Position numbers and translations under genes: made by a program. From Candidatus Dadabacteria bacterium (GTDB taxonomy: Bacteria; Desulfobacterota_D; UBA1144; Nemesobacterales; JAJCZQ01), in NCBI GenBank assembly GCA_030624695.1, contig JAUXJP010000093.1, positions 1-5,247 on the forward strand: a DNA stretch of 5,247 nucleotides. Direction: 5' to 3'. Under the pieces are notes generated by a model that worked only from the letters and a program-made list of their open reading frames with translations, was not told where the DNA came from and ran no database searches. Shown piece after piece: positions 1 through 5,247 of the stretch. The number at the start of each line of letters is the position of its first letter. Position 1 is the first letter of the stretch.

Positions 1-2083
1 GGCTTTTATCTGTTGAGTTCCGTAAAATATAAGCGGTTTCAACCATCTCAACCATAAAAGTCGAAAGGCCTTTTGCCAGGTTGTCGGAAGCCCCGACCCT
101 TGTAAAAACCTTGTCTACGATACCGATTTTAGCATAATCAGCCGGTACAAAACTTCCCATCTGTGCAAGTATCACTATGTGGGCTACCTGTCTTATGAGT
201 GTTGATTTACCTTCCATATTTGGCCCGGTTATAAGCAGAAACTGCTGGTCGGAATCAAGCAGGAGGTCATTGGGTACAAATCCATTTTCAAGCTCCAGTC
301 TTTCAACAACGGGGTGCCTGGACTGTTTGAGTTCTATAGTATCACCGCTGTTGATATTAGGCCTGGTATAGCCAAAACCTGATGCTGCCTCAGAAAGTGA
401 GCAAAATACATCCAACATTGCAATCAAAGAAGAACTCTTCCTTACCCTTACTGATTCATTTGCAACTTCTGATCTTAATAATTCAAACAGCTTTTTTTCG
501 AGTTCGATAATTTTTTCCTGGGCACCGAGAATCTTTTCTTCAAACTCTTTTAGTTCAGGTGTGATATACCTTTCTGCGTTGGCAAGAGTCTGTTTTCGAA
601 TGTAATCTCCGGGTACAAGATCAAGATTGGTCTTTGTGACCTCTATGTAATAACCGAACACCCTGTTGAATCCGATCTTGAGAGAATTAATTCCGGTCTT
701 TTCCTTTTCGGTTGTTTCAAGGTCTGAGATCCATTTTTTCCCCTCTGTCTGAATTGATTTTAATTCATCTAATTCTGCATTGAATTCTTTTCTGATAATT
801 CCCCCTTCCTTTGATGAAAGCGGCGGCTCGTCCACCAGTGCAGCAGAGAGTTTTTCCCTTATATCAGAAAAATCATCCAGGTCAGTCATTATTGTTTTAA
901 GCAAACTGCAGTTTACTGAGCTTATTAGTGATTTGACCATGGCAATAGAAACAGAACTGTCTCTTAATGCACCCAGGTCCCTGGGCCTGGCAGCAAGTGT
1001 GGTAATTCTTCCTATCAGCCTTTCAATATCATTTATCTTTTTTAATTCATCCCTTAGGCCTGTCCTTAGATCAGTACTGTTTTTAAGTTCCTCAACAGCG
1101 TCAAGTCTTTCGTTTACAGCATCTACATTCAACAGGGGATAGTTCAGGTACTGCTTTATAAGCCTTCCACCCATCCCGGTAACAGTTTTATCAATTGTAT
1201 TTATCAGGGAAGGCCCTGCCGTATCTCCATTTAAAGTTTTAAAAATTTCTAAATTTCTTCTCGTGGATTCATCAATCTCCATAAAATCAGTCGTTTTATA
1301 ATAAACGGGCTCGTGCAGGACGGGCATAAAATCCATCTGCGTTTCTTTGAGATAATTAAGCAAAACCCCGCTTGCTACTAAGGGGCCAGCACTTCCATTA
1401 AAACCGTATGATGCGAGGGTGGAAACCCCCAGGTGGTCTTTAAGGGTATCGGTTGAATGTTGTTGGTCCCAGTTCCAGTCCTCTATATATGTAATCAGAG
1501 GATTGTGGGTATTCTTAATATGCATGGAGAGTTCTTTTTTCTGTTCAAACTGGTTTTCATTCAGCAAAAGCTCTTTAGGCTCAATGCGTGAAAGCTCACT
1601 TAAAAGTTCACTGTCATTTTGAAATGAGGTAACTTTGAACTCCCCCGTGGAAACATCACAGTAAGACATGGAAGGTTTTAACGAATTAAAATAAATTGAA
1701 GCAATATAGTTATTGGATTTTGATTCCAGGTTTTCCGAATCCAGAATAACACCGGGTGTAAGGACTTTAACCACCTTTCTTTCAACAACTCCTTTTGCAT
1801 CTTTCGGGTCCTCTATCTGCTCACAAATTGCTATTTTCCGGCCGCTTTTAAGGAGCTTCGCCAGGTATGGTTCGACGCTGTGATAAGGTATGCCACAAAG
1901 AGGTACGGGATTGTCGCTGGATTTATTTCTTGAGGTCAGTGTAATCCCCAGAATTCCCGATGCAATCTTTGCATCTTCAAAAAACATCTCGTAAAAATCA
2001 CCGAGCCTGAAAAAAAGAATCGCATCCGGATAATCTCTTTTTATTTCTTTATACTGCTTAATCATGGGAGTCTGGGAACTCAT
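1..2083 (-). CDS. mutS: DNA mismatch repair protein MutS, N-terminal 694 residues (3' end outside window)
   Basis: MutS recognises base mismatches and small loops in newly replicated DNA and uses ATP to start repair with MutL. I translated the minus strand from the ATG at 2083-2081 and spot-checked most of it; it stays open to the left edge, so the gene is cut by the window and not visibly broken. The N-terminal mismatch-binding domain has the Phe-x-Glu motif (GDFYEMF, F30 and E32), followed by CGIPYH near residue 63 and CEQIEDP near 88. The clamp/lever region carries STRRNLE near 274, RPRDLGALR and FGYYIEVTK near 480. The ATPase domain has Walker A GPNMEGKST at 620-628 and the FTRVGASDNL and STFMVEM segments, with the conserved Ser at 674. 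The family is usually about 850-880 residues; the missing part holds Walker B (DEIGRGTS) and the C-terminal helices. Two conserved-motif positions look unusual, Glu624 and Leu673. The start aligns with other MutS proteins; a second ATG at codon 7 is possible. No Shine-Dalgarno precedes either. Confidence 0.97.
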   Translation of the reverse strand, partial: MSSQTPMIKQYKEIKRDYPDAILFFRLGDFYEMFFEDAKIASGILGITLTSRNKSSDNPVPLCGIPYHSVEPYLAKLLKSGRKIAICEQIEDPKDAKGVVERKVVKVLTPGVILDSENLESKSNNYIASIYFNSLKPSMSYCDVSTGEFKVTSFQNDSELLSELSRIEPKELLLNENQFEQKKELSMHIKNTHNPLITYIEDWNWDQQHSTDTLKDHLGVSTLASYGFNGSAGPLVASGVLLNYLKETQMDFMPVLHEPVYYKTTDFMEIDESTRRNLEIFKTLNGDTAGPSLINTIDKTVTGMGGRLIKQYLNYPLLNVDAVNERLDAVEELKNSTDLRTGLRDELKKINDIERLIGRITTLAARPRDLGALRDSSVSIAMVKSLISSVNCSLLKTIMTDLDDFSDIREKLSAALVDEPPLSSKEGGIIRKEFNAELDELKSIQTEGKKWISDLETTEKEKTGINSLKIGFNRVFGYYIEVTKTNLDLVPGDYIRKQTLANAERYITPELKEFEEKILGAQEKIIELEKKLFELLRSEVANESVRVRKSSSLIAMLDVFCSLSEAASGFGYTRPNINSGDTIELKQSRHPVVERLELENGFVPNDLLLDSDQQFLLITGPNMEGKSTLIRQVAHIVILAQMGSFVPADYAKIGIVDKVFTRVGASDNLAKGLSTFMVEMVETAYILRNSTDKS

Positions 2084-2091
2084 ACAATATG

Positions 2092-2119
2092 ATTATATCG
2101 ACTTGCAAAAAGTTGTGAA
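2092..2119 (-). promoter_or_regulatory. Predicted sigma70-type mutS promoter, giving a nearly leaderless mRNA
   Basis: Read on the minus strand, TTCACA (2119-2114, five of six matches to the -35 consensus) is followed after 16 bp by a perfect TATAAT (2097-2092). Transcription would be expected to begin about 6-7 bases further on, near 2085, only one or two bases before the mutS ATG at 2083. This fits the absence of a ribosome binding site. The hexamers are seen directly; the start of transcription is inferred. Confidence 0.6.
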
Positions 2120-2171
2120 AGTATTTAATTGAAGATTTTTATTTTTATTAAGCCGAATTAAGTACTCGGGG

Positions 2172-2180
2172 TGTTAAAAT
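2172..2180 (+). promoter_or_regulatory. Predicted extended -10 promoter of hspQ
   Basis: TGT followed by TAAAAT (2175-2180) matches the extended -10 form TGnTATAAT with one mismatch. No good -35 hexamer lies 16-18 bp upstream, as is common for extended -10 promoters. Transcription would start near 2187, giving a leader of about 20 bases. I looked for a sigma32 heat-shock promoter (CTTGAA with CCCCAT) and saw none, so heat induction of this hspQ is not supported by sequence. A second -10-like TTTAAT lies at 2185-2190. Confidence 0.4.
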
Positions 2181-2206
2181 CAAATTTAATATGGTAGTTT
2201 TTCACC

Positions 2207-2533
2207 ATGGATAATGAACTATCTGCCAAATTTGCAATCGGCCATGTAATACATCATAAAAAATTTGATTACCGCGGTGTAATTATTGATGTCGACCCGG
2301 TTTTCAGCGGAAGTGACGAGTGGTATGATGCAGTCGCCAAGTCAAGGCCTCCAAAGGACATGCCCTGGTACCACGTAATTGTGGAAGGAAGTTCGGGCCA
2401 GACATATGTAGCTGAAAGGCATCTGGAGCCTGATAGCTTTCATAGCCCGGTTGACCACCCACTTGTTGAATTTATATTTTCTGAATTTAAAAATGGCAAG
2501 TACAGTTTAAAAGAAAACTCAAACCTCAATTAA
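2207..2533 (+). CDS. hspQ: HspQ/YccV family protein (hemimethylated-DNA-binding / Lon specificity factor family)
   Basis: This 108-residue cytosolic protein matches the HspQ (YccV-like) family, whose E. coli member has 105 residues. Diagnostic segments are FAIGHVIHHKKFDYRGVIIDVDP at about residues 9-31, here quoted by its key parts (FAIGHVIHH then RGVIIDVDP), PWYHVIVE at 53-60, TYVAERHLE at 66-74 and the DHP tripeptide at 83-85. In E. coli, HspQ was described as a heat-shock protein that binds hemimethylated oriC DNA and affects dnaA expression, and later as a factor that enhances substrate choice by the Lon protease. Which role applies here is not shown by the sequence. The gene is divergent from mutS across 123 bp and its stop lies 3 bp from the stop of the convergent oxidoreductase gene. 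The ATG at 2207 puts the conserved core at the usual distance from the N-terminus; only a weak GGTAG (2193-2197) precedes it. The C-terminal tail after residue 95 is polar and probably disordered. Confidence 0.9.
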   Translation: MDNELSAKFAIGHVIHHKKFDYRGVIIDVDPVFSGSDEWYDAVAKSRPPKDMPWYHVIVEGSSGQTYVAERHLEPDSFHSPVDHPLVEFIFSEFKNGKYSLKENSNLN

Positions 2534-2536
2534 CTG

Positions 2537-4141
2537 TTAATGCCTGCCTGATATGTCTTCAATGTGTTCAAAAGTGTCTGCGACTGCCGCCTTGTAAGCC
2601 CTTTCAAATGTAGCAGGAAGGTTTTCGTCTTTCAATAAATCACCTTCATGAAGGTACTCGTAAATCTCGCCATAGTGTTTCACTTCATTAGGTGCTGTTC
2701 TTTTCATTATATGCCACTGCCTGAGGTCTTCTGTACGCTCAATTCCCATAGTTCCTATAATCTCGGCAACACTGTTTATCGTCTCTTTATGATAGTTTGC
2801 TACCCTTACTTTTTTATCTGACACTACAAGCCCCGCAACAAGTATTGGGTTTTGTGTTGTAACACCCACGGGACAGGTGTTATTATTGCACCTTAGTGCC
2901 TGGATACATCCAAGGGCCATCATCATTGCCCTTGCTGAATTACATGCATCAGCTCCAATGCAAATCTGTTTAACAATTTCAAATCCGGATGTTACTTTAC
3001 CACTTGAAATTACTCTGATTTTGTCCCTTATTCCAAAACCCAAAAGTACATTATGAACAAACACCAGTGCAGGAACAAGCGGGGTACCTATATGATTTGA
3101 AAATTCAAGTGGTGCTGCGCCGGTACCACCTTCTCCACCGTCGACGACTATGAAATCCGGGTAAATTCCTGTTGAGATTATGGCCTTGCAAATAGCGATA
3201 AATTCTCTTCTTTTCCCAATGCAAAGCTTAAACCCGATTGGTTTTCCGCCGGTTAGATCCCTGAGCGTCTGGACAAACTCAAGCAGTCCTTCCGGGGTTG
3301 AAAACGAGCTGTGGGCAGGTGGTGACAATACATCCTGTCCCATAGGGACATTTCTGATCTCGGCAATCTCAGGTGTAATTTTTGCTGCAGGAAGTATGCC
3401 CCCATGCCCTGGTTTTGCTCCCTGGGAAAGTTTTATTTCTATCATTTTTACGTGGTCACTATTTGCTTTTTCCTTAAACTGGTCGGGGCAAAATGTGCCC
3501 TCAGGTGTCCGGCAGCCAAAATAACCAGTTCCAATCTGCCACACTACGTCGCCCCCCTGCTGATGGTAATTTGTTAATCCGCCTTCACCGGTATTATGTG
3601 AAAAATTTCCTATTTCTGCACCCTTGTTTAATGACATCACAGCATTTTTGCTGAGCGATCCAAAACTCATTGCGGATATATTTAAAATACTTGCAGAATA
3701 GGGCTTTTTACACTGCGGCCCGCCTATGGTGATTCTTAGGCTGTCGGGGTCTACATGTTTTGGATGAAGAGAATGGTTAACCCACTCGTATCCTGTTTCG
3801 TATACATCTTTTTGTGTACCAAATGGAAGTGTGTCCATTGATCTTTTGGCCCTTTGGTAAACAATTGACCTTTCCTCTCTGCTGAAAGGTGCACCATCAG
3901 TATTGGACTCTACAAAATACTGGTTTATTTCGGGACGAATAAGTTCAAAAAAATACCTCAGATGCCCTATAAGAGGAAAATTTCTGCGTATTGAATGCTT
4001 AACCTGGAAAAAATCATATAGCCCTACAAGTGACAAAGGTACCACAACAACAAGCGACCATAAAACAAAAGGATAGAAATACCCAAAACCGAATATCAGG
4101 GCCGGTACAACAATAAGTGTAATAATAAAATCTCTTCTCAT
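2537..4141 (-). CDS. Membrane-anchored FMN-binding glutamate synthase family protein (stand-alone GltB central domain)
   Basis: This 534-residue protein contains the FMN and iron-sulfur synthase domain of glutamate synthase, without the N-terminal glutamine amidotransferase domain or the C-terminal GXGXG domain of full GltB (about 1500 residues). The N-terminus has two hydrophobic segments, about residues 5-21 and 24-42, which should anchor it in the inner membrane. The barrel follows: ISAMSFGSLS at 155-164, NTGEGGLT at 183-190, IKLSQGAKPGHGG at 236-248, VVDGGEGGTGAAP at 332-344 and ISSGKVTSG at 378-386. C412, C418 and C423 have the C-x5-C-x4-C spacing that holds the 3Fe-4S cluster in glutamate synthases. 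Similar proteins such as Bacillus subtilis YerD are widespread, and their reaction is, as far as I know, unproven; without an amidotransferase it would need free ammonia or another substrate. It lies 44 bp downstream of the SDR gene on the same strand. A -10-like TATAAA (4164-4159) in the gap could give it its own promoter. No Shine-Dalgarno is visible before the ATG. Confidence 0.92.
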   Translation of the reverse strand: MRRDFIITLIVVPALIFGFGYFYPFVLWSLVVVVPLSLVGLYDFFQVKHSIRRNFPLIGHLRYFFELIRPEINQYFVESNTDGAPFSREERSIVYQRAKRSMDTLPFGTQKDVYETGYEWVNHSLHPKHVDPDSLRITIGGPQCKKPYSASILNISAMSFGSLSKNAVMSLNKGAEIGNFSHNTGEGGLTNYHQQGGDVVWQIGTGYFGCRTPEGTFCPDQFKEKANSDHVKMIEIKLSQGAKPGHGGILPAAKITPEIAEIRNVPMGQDVLSPPAHSSFSTPEGLLEFVQTLRDLTGGKPIGFKLCIGKRREFIAICKAIISTGIYPDFIVVDGGEGGTGAAPLEFSNHIGTPLVPALVFVHNVLLGFGIRDKIRVISSGKVTSGFEIVKQICIGADACNSARAMMMALGCIQALRCNNNTCPVGVTTQNPILVAGLVVSDKKVRVANYHKETINSVAEIIGTMGIERTEDLRQWHIMKRTAPNEVKHYGEIYEYLHEGDLLKDENLPATFERAYKAAVADTFEHIEDISGRH

Positions 4142-4185
4142 AATATGTAAATCTACAATTTATAACTCATTAGTAAATGTATGTT

Positions 4186-4962
4186 TCAGCCGCTCTTTTC
4201 TGATCTGTTTAATTTAGCTGTAATACTCCTTACTAAAAACCTTGGAGAAAGTCTAACTAGCAGAGGTAACAGCTTGTTTGAAAATCCGGGTATCACCACT
4301 GTCTCCCCATTGAGAAAACCATTATAACCCTGCAATGCTACTTCCTTTGCGCCCATGGTACCGAATTTAAATAAAAAAGATTTGTCCAGTCCCGATACTT
4401 CACCGAACTCAGTATTTGTAGGGCCAGGGGCAAGGCAGGTAATTTTGATATTGGTGTTTTTAAGTTCTTCTTTTAACCCTTCCGTAAATGAAAGTACGAA
4501 TGCTTTAGTAGCATAATAGATTGTTGCATAAGGCCCCGGCTGGAAACCCGCAAGTGATCCAACATTTAATATACCGCCGCTGTTTCTTTCAACCATTCGG
4601 GGAATAAAAAGCCTGGTAAGTGAAGTAAGTGCAGTAATATTCAGTTTTATCATATCAACCTGCCTCTTGTAATCCAGCTCAGAAAACGGGCCTACTGCAC
4701 CAAATCCTGCGTTATTTACAACAATATCTATTTCCCTGTCTTTTAACCGCATAAAAATTTCGTCAGATGATTTCCCGAGTGTTAAATCTTTTGCAATAAC
4801 TTCCACTTCAACACCAAAATCACTATTAAGCTCACCGGCAATTTTATTGAGAAGCTCTTCCCTCCTGGCAACAAGCACCAGATTATTTCCGTCCCTGGCA
4901 AATAACCTGGCAAGTTCAAGGCCTATACCGGAAGATGCGCCTGTTATTAATACGTTATTCAT
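4186..4962 (-). CDS. NADP(H)-type short-chain dehydrogenase/reductase (classical SDR, DltE/YqjQ-like)
   Basis: This 258-residue cytosolic oxidoreductase is a classical SDR of usual length. The Rossmann nucleotide-binding motif TGASSGIG is at residues 7-14, the acidic residue contacting adenine is D59, and NNAG is at 83-86. The catalytic tetrad is complete: N108, S136, Y149 and K153, followed by the PGP turn at 179-181. Two arginines at 33-34, just after the second strand, suggest a preference for NADP(H) over NAD(H). The region after residue 185 sets substrate choice and ends in a basic amphipathic tail; it resembles the broad DltE/YqjQ group (COG0300), for which substrates are mostly unknown, so I assign no substrate. 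It is the upstream member of a probable two-gene unit with the glutamate-synthase-like gene 44 bp downstream. The ATG at 4962 is the only sensible start because the Rossmann motif begins at residue 7. No Shine-Dalgarno precedes it. Confidence 0.93.
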   Translation of the reverse strand: MNNVLITGASSGIGLELARLFARDGNNLVLVARREELLNKIAGELNSDFGVEVEVIAKDLTLGKSSDEIFMRLKDREIDIVVNNAGFGAVGPFSELDYKRQVDMIKLNITALTSLTRLFIPRMVERNSGGILNVGSLAGFQPGPYATIYYATKAFVLSFTEGLKEELKNTNIKITCLAPGPTNTEFGEVSGLDKSFLFKFGTMGAKEVALQGYNGFLNGETVVIPGFSNKLLPLLVRLSPRFLVRSITAKLNRSEKSG

Positions 4963-4972
4963 AATCTGATTT

Positions 4973-4978
4973 ATTATA
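4973..4978 (-). promoter_or_regulatory. Possible -10 element of the SDR gene, very close to the ATG
   Basis: On the minus strand a perfect TATAAT lies 10 bases before the SDR start codon. Transcription from it would start near 4966, leaving a leader of only about four bases. I cannot find a good -35 hexamer 16-18 bp upstream and the surroundings are very AT-rich, so a chance match is quite possible. Confidence 0.35.
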
Positions 4979-5122
4979 AATTAATTTTGCTAATTTACTG
5001 AGATAAAATTTCAAATTATTGTTTATATCCCAATTTACCTAGTATATCCGGGACATGTTCAAGACGTAAATGTGCGGGGCCTGAGTTAAAACTGTTATTA
5101 AGAATATGAAAATTGCAAAAGC
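4979..5122. other. Non-coding spacer upstream of the terminator hairpin
   Basis: No credible protein gene is visible on either strand. On the plus strand a -10-like TAAAAT (5004-5009) has only a poor -35 (TTAATT at 4981-4986), yet the stretch ends in a good plus-strand terminator, so a small RNA of about 130 bases is conceivable. A seven-codon reading frame (5106-5129, MKIAKAR) ends inside the terminator stem and is most likely chance. Confidence 0.3.
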
Positions 5123-5148
5123 CCGGTAAGAAATTGCCGGTTTTTTTT
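5123..5148 (+). terminator. Rho-independent terminator (best on plus strand, perhaps bidirectional)
   Basis: CCGGTAA (5123-5129) pairs with TTGCCGG (5134-5140) as a 7-bp stem with one G-U wobble and a GAAA tetraloop, followed by eight T (5141-5148). This is a strong plus-strand terminator signature. On the minus strand the wobble becomes a C-A mismatch and the T-run is only TTTT after GC, but the hairpin begins 13 bases past the stop of the minus-strand gene at the right edge, so it may end that transcript as well. No plus-strand protein gene in the window leads into it. Confidence 0.7.
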
Positions 5149-5153
5149 ATGGA

Positions 5154-5246
5154 CTAGTTGATAGAGGTTACTATTGGGGCAGAAATATTAGGCTGCTCTC
5201 TTTTTAAACTTTCCATGTAAAGCAGTGCTTCCTGCTTAGTCGTAAA
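5154..5246 (-). CDS. C-terminal 30 residues of an unidentified protein (5' part outside window)
   Basis: The minus strand is open from the right edge (first full codon at 5246) to a TAG at 5156-5154. The encoded tail contains TKQEALLYMESLKREQP, a charged amphipathic helix-like segment, then a short polar end (ISAPIVTSIN). The composition looks like a real protein C-terminus, and the hairpin that begins 13 bases beyond the stop supports a gene end here. Thirty residues are too few to name a family. It lies on the same strand as the SDR gene, but 191 bp and a hairpin separate them, so they are probably not in one transcript. Confidence 0.5.
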   Translation of the reverse strand, partial: FTTKQEALLYMESLKREQPNISAPIVTSIN

Positions 5247-5247
5247 C

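Noticed and set aside
177..1622. Plus-strand open frames at 177-371, 780-1142 and 1419-1622
   Set aside because: They lie opposite the intact mutS coding frame, and their Ser/Leu-rich translations are typical of antisense shadow frames.
2084..2206. Heat-shock (sigma32) promoter for hspQ
   Set aside because: No CTTGAA with a CCCCAT-like -10 at suitable spacing was found.
2531..2600. Terminator after hspQ inside the convergent gene
   Set aside because: No stem of adequate length followed by a T-run was found.
3180..3524. Plus-strand open frame of 114 codons
   Set aside because: It is antisense to the highly conserved FMN barrel of the glutamate-synthase-like gene and resembles no family I know.
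5024..5049. TATATCC repeated at 5024-5030 and 5043-5049, and AATTTAC at 4992-4998 and 5032-5038
   Set aside because: Seven-base direct repeats in AT-rich spacer are expected by chance; there is no third copy or inverted partner to suggest an operator or array.
5106..5129. Seven-codon frame (MKIAKAR) ending in the terminator stem, as a leader peptide or attenuator
   Set aside because: No biosynthetic gene follows on the plus strand, there is no run of one amino acid, and no alternative antiterminator pairing was seen.

Overview
The window is a stretch of ordinary bacterial chromosome of low-to-moderate GC (roughly 40% by eye) carrying housekeeping genes. I see no rRNA, tRNA, CRISPR array, insertion sequence or phage gene. 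The MutS protein reads most like those I know from Deltaproteobacteria and related Gram-negative lineages, and HspQ is chiefly a proteobacterial family, so a deltaproteobacterial-like or neighbouring Gram-negative host is my best guess. This is inference from memory, not a search.

Layout from left to right: (1) positions 1-2083, minus strand, hold the first 694 codons of the mismatch-repair ATPase MutS. The gene runs off the left edge just before its Walker B motif. (2) Positions 2084-2206 are a divergent promoter region. (3) Positions 2207-2533, plus strand, encode an HspQ/YccV-family small protein. (4) Positions 2537-4141, minus strand, encode a membrane-anchored, stand-alone FMN/3Fe-4S glutamate-synthase-like domain protein, whose stop lies 3 bp from the hspQ stop. 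(5) Positions 4186-4962, minus strand, encode a classical short-chain dehydrogenase/reductase (SDR), 44 bp upstream of the previous gene and probably cotranscribed with it. (6) Positions 4963-5153 are non-coding, with a clear plus-strand hairpin and T-tract. (7) Positions 5154-5246, minus strand, are the last 30 codons of an unidentified gene entering from the right.

The genes do not form one recognisable pathway. mutS and hspQ share a divergent control region. The SDR and the glutamate-synthase-like oxidoreductase probably form a two-gene redox transcription unit of unknown substrate. The most noteworthy feature is translational: none of the four visible start codons has a convincing Shine-Dalgarno sequence. 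In front of mutS, and less clearly in front of the SDR gene, a sigma70-like -10 hexamer sits so close to the ATG that the mRNA would be leaderless or nearly so. I found no convincing undescribed multi-gene system here.
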